Shown: piece after piece, positions 54,606 to 63,677 of the stretch | Layout of the letters: each line of letters opens with the position of its first letter | Position numbering within the stretch: position 1 is the first letter of the stretch | Assembly (NCBI GenBank): GCA_963844255.1 | Contig: CAWJNP010000077.1 | Coordinates: 1-64,000 of the forward strand | Source of the DNA: SZAS-79 sp963844255 | GTDB lineage: Bacteria; Pseudomonadota; Gammaproteobacteria; Burkholderiales; SG8-39 | DNA: 64,000 bases | Direction of reading: 5' to 3' | The notes under the pieces: generated by a model | The model's input: only the letters and a program-made list of their open reading frames with translations | What the model was told of the DNA's origin: nothing | Database searches by the model: none | Program-made: the position numbers and the translations under genes

Positions 54606-55778
54606 TCAATCCCAGCTCAGCGCTCCACCGGTCTGATACTCGATCACCCTGGTTTCGAAGAAGTTTCTCTCCTTCTTCAGATCTGTCATTTCACTCATCC
54701 AGGGAAACGGATTGGTTGCGCCCTGGAACAGTATGTCGATGCCTATCTGCTGGCATCGGCGATTTGCGATGTAGCGCAGGTACTCCTTGAACATCGGCGC
54801 ATTCAGCCCGAGCACACCGCGGGGCATTGTGTCCTCCGCGTAACGGTATTCAAGCTCGACTGCCTTGTGGAACAGTCCCTGGATTTCCTCCCTGAACTTC
54901 ACCGTCCAGAGATGGGGGTTCTCCATCTTGATCTGATTGACGAGGTCGATCCCGAAATTGCAGTGCATCGATTCGTCACGCAGGATGTACTGGTACTGCT
55001 CTGCCGCACCGGTCATCTTGTTCTGCCGGCCTAGTGCAAGTATCTGCGCAAATCCGACATAGAAGAACAGCCCCTCCATGATGCAGGCAAACACAATCAG
55101 GCTCTTGAGCAGGTCCTGATCGCTCTGCGGCGTTCCTGTCCTGAAGGATGGATCGGTGAGCGTGTCGATGAAGGGGATCAGAAACTCGTCCTTCTCGCGT
55201 ATTGACGACACCTCATGATAGGCGTTGAAGACCTCGCCCTCGTCCAGTCCGAGGCTTTCGACGATGTACTGGTAGGCGTGGGTATGGATCGCCTCCTCGA
55301 ATGCCTGGCGCAGCAGGTACTGACGGCATTCCGGCGCCGTGATGTGGCGATAGGTACCAAGGACGATGTTATTCGCGGCGAGAGAGTCTGCGGTCACGAA
55401 GAATCCGAGATTGCGCTTGACCAGCCGCCGCTCATCCTCGGTCAGGCCATCCGGCGACTTCCACAGGGCGATGTCGCGGCTCATGTTCACTTCCTGCGGC
55501 ATCCAGTGATTCGCGCAGGCGGCGAGGTACTTTTCCCATGCCCACTTGTACTTGAAAGGCACGAGCTGATTGACGTCGGCCTTGGAATTGATGATCTGCT
55601 TGTCTTCGACCCGGATGCGGCGGAACGCGCTGTCGGCAACCACGCCTGCGTCGGCGGCGCTCGCCTCAGGTATCGAAGCCTGGGCGCCCTGCGCACCAGC
55701 CGGCATGAAACCGCTTACCGGGGCCATGGCCAGGCCTGGAACCGTATTCAGCTTTCCTTCATCCTCGAAATTCAGCAT
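54606..55778 (-). CDS. nrdB: class Ia ribonucleotide reductase, beta subunit
   Basis: A 390-residue R2 protein. Di-iron ligands are visible in order: RQAFEEAIHTHAYQYIVESL (Glu, His, with the radical Tyr region), EGEVFNAYHEVSSI, and QYQYILRDESMHCNFGIDLV (Glu...His). It holds the tyrosyl radical used by NrdA to make deoxyribonucleotides. The N-terminal ~60 residues (MLNFEDEGKLNTVPGLAMAP) are a variable extension rich in Ala/Pro. It lies 46 bases after nrdA on the same strand, so transcribed from the nrdA promoter. Confidence 0.94.
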   Translation of the reverse strand: MLNFEDEGKLNTVPGLAMAPVSGFMPAGAQGAQASIPEASAADAGVVADSAFRRIRVEDKQIINSKADVNQLVPFKYKWAWEKYLAACANHWMPQEVNMSRDIALWKSPDGLTEDERRLVKRNLGFFVTADSLAANNIVLGTYRHITAPECRQYLLRQAFEEAIHTHAYQYIVESLGLDEGEVFNAYHEVSSIREKDEFLIPFIDTLTDPSFRTGTPQSDQDLLKSLIVFACIMEGLFFYVGFAQILALGRQNKMTGAAEQYQYILRDESMHCNFGIDLVNQIKMENPHLWTVKFREEIQGLFHKAVELEYRYAEDTMPRGVLGLNAPMFKEYLRYIANRRCQQIGIDILFQGATNPFPWMSEMTDLKKERNFFETRVIEYQTGGALSWD

Positions 55779-55824
55779 GGCGTCTTCTCCTCACGCTCGC
55801 GTTTTTCTTTGTGCATGTACGTTC

Positions 55825-58680
55825 TCACTGACACGCTTCGCATTCAGGGTTGTCAATGGAGCAGAACTGCGGCTCTGCGCTCGCGGCGCCGGCCTCAACG
55901 ATCCCGCCTCCTGACGGCACCGCGTTCAATGCGCCGGCCTTGGAGGTGGACTTTTCGGCGTGCGTGGCGCCCATCGCCCTAAGGTAGTAAGTGGTCTTCA
56001 GGCCGCGCAACCATGCCAGCTTGTAGGTTTCGTCCAGCTTCTTTCCCGAAGCGCCAGCCATGTAGATATTGAGTGACTGCGACTGGTCGATCCATTTTTG
56101 CCGACGCGAAGCGGCTTCCACGAGCCATTTCGGCTCGACCTCAAAGGCAGTCGCATAGAGTCTGCGCAACTCGGCCGGCGCGCGATCGACGCGCGCGAGG
56201 TTGCCATCGAAGTACTTGAGGTCCGCAATCATCACCTCGTCCCACATCCCGGCCTGCTTCAGATCGGTGACCAGGTACTCGTTTACGACCGTGAACTCGC
56301 CCGACAGGTTCGATTTGACATATAAATTCTGGTAGGTAGGCTCGATCGACGCCGATACGCCGACGATATTCGCAATCGTTGCCGTCGGTGCGATGGCAAG
56401 GCAATTCGAGTTGCGCATTCCGAAAGAACGGATCCGCTCGCGGAGGGCGCCCCAGTCGAGTGCGCTTGACCTGTCGACCTCGACATAGCCGCCACGCTCT
56501 TGTGCAAGCAGGTCGAGCGTGTCCTGCGGCAGGATGCCGCGGTCCCAGAGCGAGCCCTTGAACGAGCCGTAGCGTCCGCGCTCCTCGGCGAGCTCCGTCG
56601 ATGCCCAGTACGCTGCGTAGGCGACCATTTCCATGGACCGATCGGCGAATTCGACGGCTTCCTCGGAGGCATACGGAACACGCATCTTCTGCAGGCAGTC
56701 CTGAAACCCCATGATGCCCAGCCCGACGGGACGATGGCGGGCGTTCGAGCGCTCGGCCTTGTCCACGGCGTAGTAATTGATATCAATGACGTTATCGAGC
56801 ATCCGCATCGCAGTGCGGATGGTCTTCTTGATCTTGACGAAATCGAGACCCCGGTCGGTCATGTGGGCCACGAGGTTCACGGAGCCCAGATTGCAGACCG
56901 CGATCTCTTCATGGTTGGTGTTGAGCGTGATCTCGGTGCACAGGTTGGAACTGTGAACGACCCCGATATGCTGCTGCGGGCTGCGAATGTTGCAGGGATC
57001 CTTGAACGTGATCCACGGATGCCCTGTCTCGAACAGCATGGACAGCATCTTGCGCCACAGCTGCAGCGCAGGGATCTTGCGAAACAGCTTGAGCTCGCCC
57101 GATGCGGCCCTGGCTTCGTAAGCCAGATAAGAGGTTTCGAACGCCTTGCCGAACCGGTCGTGAAGCTCGGGCACGTCAGAGGGCGAGAACAGTGTCCATT
57201 CGCCAGCCTCCATGACGCGCTTCATGAACAGATCCGGGATCCAGTTCGCCGTGTTCATGTCGTGGGTGCGACGACGGTCATCCCCGGTGTTCTTGCGAAG
57301 CTCGAGGAACTCCTCGATGTCAAGGTGCCAGGATTCGAGGTATGAGCAGACCGCGCCCTTGCGCTTGCCGCCCTGATTCACGGCGACGGCAGTATCATTG
57401 ACCACCTTGAGGAAGGGAACCACGCCCTGGGATTTCCCGTTGGTGCCCTTGATGTGCGAGCCCAGCGCGCGGACCGGGGTCCAGTCATTGCCCAGACCAC
57501 CGGCAAATTTGGCCAGCAGTGCGTTTTCCTTGATCGCATCGTAGATCCCCGTCAGATCATCGGAGACCGTCGTCAGATAGCAGCTGGAAAGCTGCGAGCG
57601 CAACGTACCCGAGTTGAACAGGGTCGGCGTCGAACTCATGAAATCAAAGGTCGACAGGATGTTGTAGAACTCGATCGCACGCGCTTCGCGGTTTGCCTCG
57701 TTCAGTGACAGCCCCATGGCCACACGCATGAAGAAGGCCTGAGGCAGTTCGATGCGCTGCTCATCCTCGTGCAGGAAATACCGGTCGTAGAGCGTCTGGA
57801 GGCCGAGATAGCCGAACTGAAGGTCGCGATCGGATTTCAGTGCCTGACCAAGCCGGCTCAGATCGAATTCGGCAAGCCGCGGATCGAGCAATTCCGCCCG
57901 GATGCCGCGCGCGATGAACTCGGGGAAATAGACCGCGTAGCGTGTCGCCATGGCCTCATGGCTGACCTCTTCGCCGAGCACCTCGTGGCGGATCGTATTC
58001 AGCAGCAGCCGTGCCGTCACATAGCTGTACGCGGGGTCCTTTTCCAGAAGAGCCCGCGCAGCAAGAATGGCGGACTTCCTGACTTCTTCCATCGGCACGC
58101 CGTCGTACAGGTCACGCAGCGTCGCGTCCAGAATCGCCTCGGGCAGGGCCACGCCCTCCAGGCCGGCGCATGCCGAGCGCAGCAGACCAGTGAGCGCCTC
58201 GACATCGAGGGGCTTGCGGACACCGCCTTCAATAACGTTGATGACGCCGGCAACCGGCTTGTGCAGCGCAACTTTCTCCTGCGCCCTCGCACGCGAGCGC
58301 TCCTCACGGTACAGGACGTACGAGCGCGCCACGTCATGCTCGCCCGAGCGCATCAGCGCCAGCTCGACCTGGTCCTGTATGTCTTCGATATGGAAAGTGC
58401 CGCCCGCAGGCTGGCGACGGATCAAGGCACCCACCACCGCATCAGTCAGTCCCGCGACCAGTTCCCGCACGCGTGCAGAACCTGCGCCCTGGCTGCCATT
58501 CACCGCCAGAAACGCCTTGGTCATCGCAATTGCGATCTTGGAAGGTTCAAATCCGACCACCGCGCCATTGCGGCGAATGATCTTGTAATCGGCGTACGGA
58601 TTCTGCGTCGGTACGTCTGAATCGGGGATGCTCACGCTCTGCGCGGGGTTTGGTGCTGCACCTTCTTGCGCAATCTGCAT
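55825..58680 (-). CDS. nrdA: class Ia ribonucleotide reductase, alpha subunit
   Basis: A 951-residue R1 protein. An N-terminal ATP-cone (YKIIRRNGAVVGFEPSKIAI, residues ~33-130) gives activity control by ATP/dATP. The catalytic barrel has the redox cysteine in LRSQLSSCYLTTVSDDLTGI and the radical cysteine and catalytic Glu in VHSSNLCTEITLNTNHEEIA, with LAIAPTATIANIVGVSASIE near the end of the barrel. The C-terminal tail ends NPECEACQ, the swinging Cys-x2-Cys pair reduced by thioredoxin. ATG 58678-58680 follows AGGAGACGAGCAC. Two NrdR boxes and a clear promoter lie upstream. Confidence 0.95.
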   Translation of the reverse strand: MQIAQEGAAPNPAQSVSIPDSDVPTQNPYADYKIIRRNGAVVGFEPSKIAIAMTKAFLAVNGSQGAGSARVRELVAGLTDAVVGALIRRQPAGGTFHIEDIQDQVELALMRSGEHDVARSYVLYREERSRARAQEKVALHKPVAGVINVIEGGVRKPLDVEALTGLLRSACAGLEGVALPEAILDATLRDLYDGVPMEEVRKSAILAARALLEKDPAYSYVTARLLLNTIRHEVLGEEVSHEAMATRYAVYFPEFIARGIRAELLDPRLAEFDLSRLGQALKSDRDLQFGYLGLQTLYDRYFLHEDEQRIELPQAFFMRVAMGLSLNEANREARAIEFYNILSTFDFMSSTPTLFNSGTLRSQLSSCYLTTVSDDLTGIYDAIKENALLAKFAGGLGNDWTPVRALGSHIKGTNGKSQGVVPFLKVVNDTAVAVNQGGKRKGAVCSYLESWHLDIEEFLELRKNTGDDRRRTHDMNTANWIPDLFMKRVMEAGEWTLFSPSDVPELHDRFGKAFETSYLAYEARAASGELKLFRKIPALQLWRKMLSMLFETGHPWITFKDPCNIRSPQQHIGVVHSSNLCTEITLNTNHEEIAVCNLGSVNLVAHMTDRGLDFVKIKKTIRTAMRMLDNVIDINYYAVDKAERSNARHRPVGLGIMGFQDCLQKMRVPYASEEAVEFADRSMEMVAYAAYWASTELAEERGRYGSFKGSLWDRGILPQDTLDLLAQERGGYVEVDRSSALDWGALRERIRSFGMRNSNCLAIAPTATIANIVGVSASIEPTYQNLYVKSNLSGEFTVVNEYLVTDLKQAGMWDEVMIADLKYFDGNLARVDRAPAELRRLYATAFEVEPKWLVEAASRRQKWIDQSQSLNIYMAGASGKKLDETYKLAWLRGLKTTYYLRAMGATHAEKSTSKAGALNAVPSGGGIVEAGAASAEPQFCSIDNPECEACQ

Positions 58681-58800
58681 GTGCTCGTCTCCTGTCTTCT
58701 TGTCTGTGTGCCGCAACCGGTCTCTTTGCCTGCACCGGACTTTGTCAGGGCCTGCGCATCTCGCGGACTCCCGGATCCGCTCTGCCGACTTTGACAAAAA

Positions 58801-58866
58801 CCACAATATCTAGTGCTTAGGTCTTAATTTGAAACTAATTCTAGTGCGCGCATTTTGACATTGCAA
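58801..58866 (-). promoter_or_regulatory. nrdA promoter with two NrdR boxes
   Basis: Minus-strand promoter: -35 TTGCAA (58861-58866), 17 bases, -10 TAGAAT (58838-58843). Two NrdR-box-like sequences sit on it: CCACAATATCTAGTGCTT (58801-58818) and GAAACTAATTCTAGTGCG (58831-58848), whose CTAGTG cores are exactly 31 bases apart, the three-helical-turn spacing NrdR needs. The upstream box covers the -10, so binding of ATP/dATP-loaded NrdR should repress nrdAB. Confidence 0.8.
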
Positions 58867-58925
58867 GATTTTTTTGCAAGCAGTTTCTGCGTGAACAAAA
58901 TCACGCGGGACTGAATCGGGAAAAA

Positions 58926-59468
58926 TCAGGCGCCGAGAAGCAACGAGTAGAAGCTCGGCCAGTCGAACAACGGGCCGGGATCGGTCTTGCGCGAAGGCGC
59001 TATGTCGCTGTGCGCAGCGATGTCCGTCAGCGGCAGCTTTGTCTGCAGCAGCCTCGTCAGCGAGGCAAGGCGACGGTATTGCGCAACCTCGAACGGCTGA
59101 TCGTCGCAGCCTTCAAGTTCGACGCCAACGGAAAAGTCGTTGCAGCGCTCTCGACCGCGCCAGCCTGAGACGCCTGCGTGCCAGGCGCGGCGCCCGAGCG
59201 CGACAAACTGGACCAACTCTCCGTCGCGGCGGACCAGAAAATGCGCCGACACCCGCAGGGCATGGATTTCCCGGAAGTATGGATCGCCCTCCGGGTCCAG
59301 CCGATTGGTAAACAGCCGCTCGATCGAGTCGCCGCCGAACCTGCCCGGCGGCAGGCTGATCGAATGGATCACGAGCAGGGAAACCGCGACGCCGGCCGGG
59401 CGCTCGTCGCAGTTCGGCGAATCCAGAAATGGCACGCCTGCAACCACCGCCTCCCCGCACGGTCTCAT
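58926..59468 (-). CDS. ampD: 1,6-anhydro-N-acetylmuramyl-L-alanine amidase AmpD
   Basis: A 180-residue amidase_2 protein. Zinc ligands: His in SLLVIHSISLPPGRFGGDSI, then IAAHSDIAPSRKTDPGPLFD (His and Asp, with the catalytic Lys in RKTDPG). NDFSVGVELEGCDDQPFEVA contains the conserved Glu. There is no signal peptide, so it acts in the cytoplasm on recycled anhydro-muropeptides, which also sets AmpR signalling in species that have it. It ends 5 bases... its gene start lies next to pilR's stop at 59474, same strand. Confidence 0.93.
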   Translation of the reverse strand: MRPCGEAVVAGVPFLDSPNCDERPAGVAVSLLVIHSISLPPGRFGGDSIERLFTNRLDPEGDPYFREIHALRVSAHFLVRRDGELVQFVALGRRAWHAGVSGWRGRERCNDFSVGVELEGCDDQPFEVAQYRRLASLTRLLQTKLPLTDIAAHSDIAPSRKTDPGPLFDWPSFYSLLLGA

Positions 59469-59473
59469 GCCTT

Positions 59474-60859
59474 TTATTCTGGTTCGCGGATGTCGAGTCG
59501 CTGCATCCGGTAGCGCAGTGCGCGGAAGGTGACGCCGAGAAGTTTTGCGGCGGCCGTCCGGTTGAATCCGGTCCGTGCCAGCGCCTGGGTGATTGCTTCG
59601 CGCTCGACACGATCGAGGTAATCGGGCAGAGGAAGACTCGGCAGCCCGGCCGCCTCGCGCAGGTCGGGGCTTTCTTCTGCCTCAGGGACCAGCGGTTCGA
59701 TCATCAGGTCGTCCGGGCCGATTTCGGCAGCGCCCGACAGGGCGGTCGCGCGCTCAAGGATGTTCTCGAGCTCACGGATATTGCCGGGAAAGTCGTACTG
59801 GCCAAGCGCCTCGAGCGCCGCACCAGACAGCGTGGACTGCGCCACGCCGCTCTGTGCAGAGAGCCGCGCCAAAATCGCGGCCGATATCCGTCCGATGTCC
59901 TCCCGGCATTCCCTCAGCGGCGGCATCTTGAGTTCGATTACGTTGAGCCTGTAGAACAGGTCTTGCCGGAAGCGCCCGGACTCGACCAGTCCGGCAAGAT
60001 TCTGGTGTGTCGCCGAGATTACCCTGACATCCACGGCGTCTTCCTGTGTCGCCCCGAGCTTGCGGACCTTTTTTTCCTGAATCGCCCGCAGCAGCTTGAC
60101 CTGCATGGCCAACGGCAGATCGGCGACTTCGTCGAGGAACAGGGTTCCACCGTTGGCCGCCTGGAAAAATCCGTCACGATCATGATCCGCCCCCGTAAAT
60201 GCCCCCTTGCGGTAGCCGAAGAATTCGCTTTCCATGAGGGTCTCGGGGATCGCGCCGCAGTTGACCGGCAGGAAAGCCTTGTCCCGCCGCGCCCCGTTTC
60301 CATGGATCAGGCGCGCCGCGAGCTCCTTCCCGCTCCCGGACTCGCCCGAAATGTAGACCGGCGCCTGTGTACGCGCCAGCTTGCCAACGAGTTCCCTGAC
60401 CTGCTTAAGAGGCGCGCTCTCGCCGAGGAACTGCTGACCACCAATCCCATCGCCGCTGTCACGCCCTGGGAGGGACAGGACAGATTTGATCAGCGCGCGC
60501 AACTGTTCAAGACCTACCGGCTTCGAAACGTAGTCGAAAGCACCCGCCTTCAGCGCCGCGACCGCGTTCTCCGCGCTGCCGTAGGCGGTGATTACCGCGA
60601 CGGGCAGATCGACTCCAAGTGTCGCAATGTGGCGCACGAGTTCGAGCCCCTCCCCGTCGGGCAGGCGCATGTCGGTCAGGCACAGGTCAAACCGTGTTTC
60701 CGCAAGGCGCTGCTTGGCCTCGGCAACCGATCCGGCGACGGACACGCCAATGCCCATCTTGATTAGCGTCAGCTCAAGCAATTCGCGAATATCCGGCTCG
60801 TCATCGACAACGAGCACGCAGCTGTCACGCGGGGCCGACGTTCGCTCCCCTTTCTTCAT
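59474..60859 (-). CDS. pilR: sigma-54 response regulator PilR
   Basis: A 461-residue NtrC-type regulator: receiver domain (VLVVDDEPDIRELLELTLIK; phospho-Asp in DLCLTDMRLPDGEGLELV). The AAA+ sigma-54 domain has Walker A ISGESGSGKELAARLIHG and the GAFTGA loop RKGAFTGADHDRDGFFQAAN, and the C-terminal Fis HTH reads ALARTGFNRTAAAKLLGVTF. Its pairing with a PilS-type kinase and neighbouring ampD marks it as PilR, the activator of type IV pilin (pilA) transcription. Its ATG overlaps the pilS stop in ATGA. Confidence 0.9.
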   Translation of the reverse strand: MKKGERTSAPRDSCVLVVDDEPDIRELLELTLIKMGIGVSVAGSVAEAKQRLAETRFDLCLTDMRLPDGEGLELVRHIATLGVDLPVAVITAYGSAENAVAALKAGAFDYVSKPVGLEQLRALIKSVLSLPGRDSGDGIGGQQFLGESAPLKQVRELVGKLARTQAPVYISGESGSGKELAARLIHGNGARRDKAFLPVNCGAIPETLMESEFFGYRKGAFTGADHDRDGFFQAANGGTLFLDEVADLPLAMQVKLLRAIQEKKVRKLGATQEDAVDVRVISATHQNLAGLVESGRFRQDLFYRLNVIELKMPPLRECREDIGRISAAILARLSAQSGVAQSTLSGAALEALGQYDFPGNIRELENILERATALSGAAEIGPDDLMIEPLVPEAEESPDLREAAGLPSLPLPDYLDRVEREAITQALARTGFNRTAAAKLLGVTFRALRYRMQRLDIREPE

Positions 60860-62445
60860 GCGGCCGCCACCTCCTCGCAGACAATCCTGAAATGTGCGCC
60901 GGGCATGTCATCTACATACTCAAGTAGGGCACGGTTGGCGGCGCAGAGCTCCCGTGCCAGATACAGACCGAGACCGGTGCCCGCGCTGTAAGTTGTGAAA
61001 AAGGGCTCGAACAACTGCCCTTGGTTCGCCTCGGACACGCCCGGGCCATCGTCAATGACGTTTAATTCTACTTGATTGCCAACCAGCTTCACCGCCACGC
61101 GTACTCCCCCGTCGGCTGCAGTTGCATGCCGTACGGCGTTGCGCAGGAGGTTCCAGAGCACCTGGTGCAGGTGGGCACGATCGAAGCGAACGAAAGCATC
61201 GCTCGACATCTCCAGTACCAGACGGCCGGGCGTAACGGACTCGTTTCTGTTGAATTCCTCAACAAACCCCTGCAACCACGCGTTCAGGTGGATGCGTTCG
61301 GTTTCCACCCGGTCACGTCGGTTCAACTGCAGCACGTCCGAAACCAGACGATCCAGGCGCAAGGTGTTGTCGCGAATGATCCGCGTGAGTTTGAGGCGAT
61401 CGCTGTTGCGCTGCTCCTCGCCGAGGAGTTCGGCGGCATGACTGATGGCCGACAAAGGGTTGCGGATTTCATGCGCTATGTTGGCGGTCAGGCGCCCCAG
61501 CGCAGCCAGCTTGAGCTGCTGCGCCTGTTCGCGCAGACGGGTCATGTCCTCGATAAACGCCACAGTGAACTCTTCTGCGGTTCCGGCGTCGATGAAGCGC
61601 ACCCGCAGGTCCCGGCCGCGCGCCGAAGCATCGAAAACCGCTCCGCCCGTTCTCGCGCCGTCGCGCCGCCACGCCGCCCATTTGCCGGTGACCTCCGGTA
61701 GCAGTTCTTCCAGCATCGTGCCCGCCAGCGGCTTCAGTCCGAGTAGCCGCGCCCCCTGGGGATTGGCCTGCGCCACGCGGCCTTCCCGGTCAAGGACGAG
61801 AACACCGTCCTGCATGTCGGCCAGGACGAGCTGGTTGATCCGCTGCTGCGATCTCAGTTCGCGACCGCGCTCGCGGGCCAGGTTCTCGTTTGCCACGACG
61901 CGCTGCGCCAGCTGGCTGGTAATCCCGGCAGTCGCAAAATAGCCGATCGACAGCAGACCCGGCTGAAGGAAACTGTAGGTCGGGAAGTCGAACACCAGAA
62001 CCCAGTAGCCCTGCTCGATCAGCACCGCTATTGCCGCAAGCGCTGCGTAAAGGTAGGTCAGACGGCGCGGCGCAACCAGCGCCGCGCCGGTCAGCGAGAT
62101 CAGCAGCATCACCCCGAGGCCGCTCTTCATGCCTCCACTTGCGTACATCAGCACCGTGATGGCGACGATGTCGGCAAACACATGCAGGCTCAGTTGCAGG
62201 TTGAACAGCTCCCGCAGAAGAAACATTGCGGCCTGGAACATGCACGCGACCAGCAGGTAGGCACCGCACACGACAAGAAAAAGCGTAAGGTTGTGCTGCC
62301 CGAGCGGGAGATCGTCGTGGTAGAAAAGAGCGGTTCCCAGAAACACCGCGACCACCGCGATGCGGTAGATGTTGAAAAAGCGCAGCGACACCCAGAATGA
62401 ATCCGGCGCCCTGTCGGAAAACAGCGGAATGACCGGGATACGCAT
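60856..62445 (-). CDS. pilS: sensor histidine kinase PilS
   Basis: A 529-residue kinase with six membrane spans in residues ~20-190 (FFNIYRIAVVAVFLGTALFY, LMYASGGMKSGLGVMLLISL). A PAS domain (~215-320: LVLADMQDGVLVLDREGRVA), HisKA with the phospho-His in LTANIAHEIRNPLSAISHAA, and HATPase_c (VLWNLLRNAVRHATA, VIDDGPGVSEANQGQLFEPF, GLGLYLARELCAANRALLEY) follow. PilS monitors pilin in the inner membrane and phosphorylates PilR. Start at ATG 62443-62445; the open frame to 62676 overlaps the next gene. Confidence 0.88.
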   Translation of the reverse strand: MRIPVIPLFSDRAPDSFWVSLRFFNIYRIAVVAVFLGTALFYHDDLPLGQHNLTLFLVVCGAYLLVACMFQAAMFLLRELFNLQLSLHVFADIVAITVLMYASGGMKSGLGVMLLISLTGAALVAPRRLTYLYAALAAIAVLIEQGYWVLVFDFPTYSFLQPGLLSIGYFATAGITSQLAQRVVANENLARERGRELRSQQRINQLVLADMQDGVLVLDREGRVAQANPQGARLLGLKPLAGTMLEELLPEVTGKWAAWRRDGARTGGAVFDASARGRDLRVRFIDAGTAEEFTVAFIEDMTRLREQAQQLKLAALGRLTANIAHEIRNPLSAISHAAELLGEEQRNSDRLKLTRIIRDNTLRLDRLVSDVLQLNRRDRVETERIHLNAWLQGFVEEFNRNESVTPGRLVLEMSSDAFVRFDRAHLHQVLWNLLRNAVRHATAADGGVRVAVKLVGNQVELNVIDDGPGVSEANQGQLFEPFFTTYSAGTGLGLYLARELCAANRALLEYVDDMPGAHFRIVCEEVAAA

Positions 62446-62461
62446 TTTGTGCCCGGGCTTT

Positions 62462-62734
62462 TCAGCCAAGCCCGAGCCGACGATGCTCCTCGGAGCAGAA
62501 CAGTCGCGCAGCCTGCGGCGGAGCTGCGCCCTCTTCCACGAACGCGAGGTTCTTGGGCACCAGCACGCTGCACCGCGCGCAGGCCACGAGTTCCGGCGCC
62601 GCGTCCTCACCCGGCGTTCCCGGATCGGCCGCACGTTTCTCTCGCTCGTCCTCTCGCTTGCGGCTGCCGAGGGCACGCCTCAGGAGCCAGAAAAACGCCA
62701 GCACCGCCAGCACGAGGATGACGACGCGGCTCAC
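62462..62734 (-). CDS. PP0621-family small membrane protein
   Basis: A 90-residue protein with one N-terminal membrane helix (VVILVLAVLAFFWLLRRALG), a charged linker, and a C-terminal cysteine/histidine motif (ELVACARCSVLVPKNLAFVE, then RLFCSEEHRRLG) that looks like a small zinc site. It matches the PP0621 family of unknown function that sits next to pilS in many beta- and gammaproteobacteria. I use GTG 62732-62734, overlapping the transglutaminase stop as GTGA. Confidence 0.82.
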   Translation of the reverse strand: MSRVVILVLAVLAFFWLLRRALGSRKREDEREKRAADPGTPGEDAAPELVACARCSVLVPKNLAFVEEGAAPPQAARLFCSEEHRRLGLG

Positions 62735-63667
62735 GGAAGCGGCGCCCCCTGGTTCTGCTGCTGCCACTGCACCTGCGGAGGCTCCATGGGCAGAACCGTC
62801 ACCCGGACATTGAGTTCCTGCGAGCCGCCGCCGAGGATCACTCCGCGCATCGGGACGACGTCGGAAAAGTCCCGGCCCCAGGCAAGCGTAATGTGCTCGT
62901 CGTCAAGAACCAGATCGTTGGTCGGGTCAAAATCAATCCAGCCCGTCCCTGGGCAGAAAACCGAGACCCACGCGTGGGATGCGTCCGCGCCGACCAGCCG
63001 GGGTTGTCCGGGTGGCGGCGTAGTCAGGATGTATCCGCTCACATATCGCGCCGACAGACCCAGAGCGCGCAAACTACCGATCATCAGGTGCGCAAAATCC
63101 TGGCATACCCCCCGGCGCAGTTTGAGAACTTCTGAGAGTGGCGTGGCCACGGTGGTTGCGGCGGGATCGAAGAGAAACTCCGTATTGATCCTGTGGTTCA
63201 GGTCCAGCACCCCATCCAGCAGGGGACGTCCGGCAAAAAAACTCGGGGAAGCGTAATCCGCCAGTTCACTGCTTGATCCGGACGTGTGGCGACTCGAATA
63301 CAAACTCGGCGGCCTCCAGGACAGCCGGCTCATCGGGCGCCTGCAACCGTGCACACACGGACTCCCAATCGGGCGACCCGGGGAGGGCCGCCGCGCCACC
63401 CCGCGAATCGAGCTCGACGTCGGACTCTGTGCGAACCGTGAGCGCATCGTGCGGCGCGGCCAGAACCAGATAGCTCACCGGATTCCCGAAATAGTCCAAG
63501 TGTTCTGTTTTTTCACTCGGTTGAGGATCAATGACTATGCTGTGCGCCAGAAGTCGCTGGCCCGCAAGCTCTCGCGGCGTCAGGTGAAGAAGCTGCTGCG
63601 CCACGGCCACGCGAGTCTCGTAGACGTAGCTGGTTTCGTGAATAACGCGGTAAAAGGCGCGGCTCAT
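62731..63667 (-). pseudogene. transglutaminase-like protein, frame-disrupted near 63269-63290
   Basis: The N-terminal part (MSRAFYRVIHETSYVYETRV, AVAQQLLHLTPRELAGQRLL) is a transglutaminase-like N domain. It runs in one frame from ATG 63665-63667 to FVFESPHVR, where the frame meets TGA at 63266-63268. The second frame takes over at SSSELADYASPSFFAGRPLL and holds the catalytic triad: Cys in LRRGVCQDFAHLMIGSLRAL, His in GADASHAWVSVFCPG, Asp in WIDFDPTNDLVLDD. The span is 937 bases (3n+1), so one extra base explains it. About 311 residues when joined. This family accompanies ATP-grasp/alpha-E proteins and is thought to act on peptides. Confidence 0.82.
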
Positions 63668-63677
63668 GACAGCAGAA

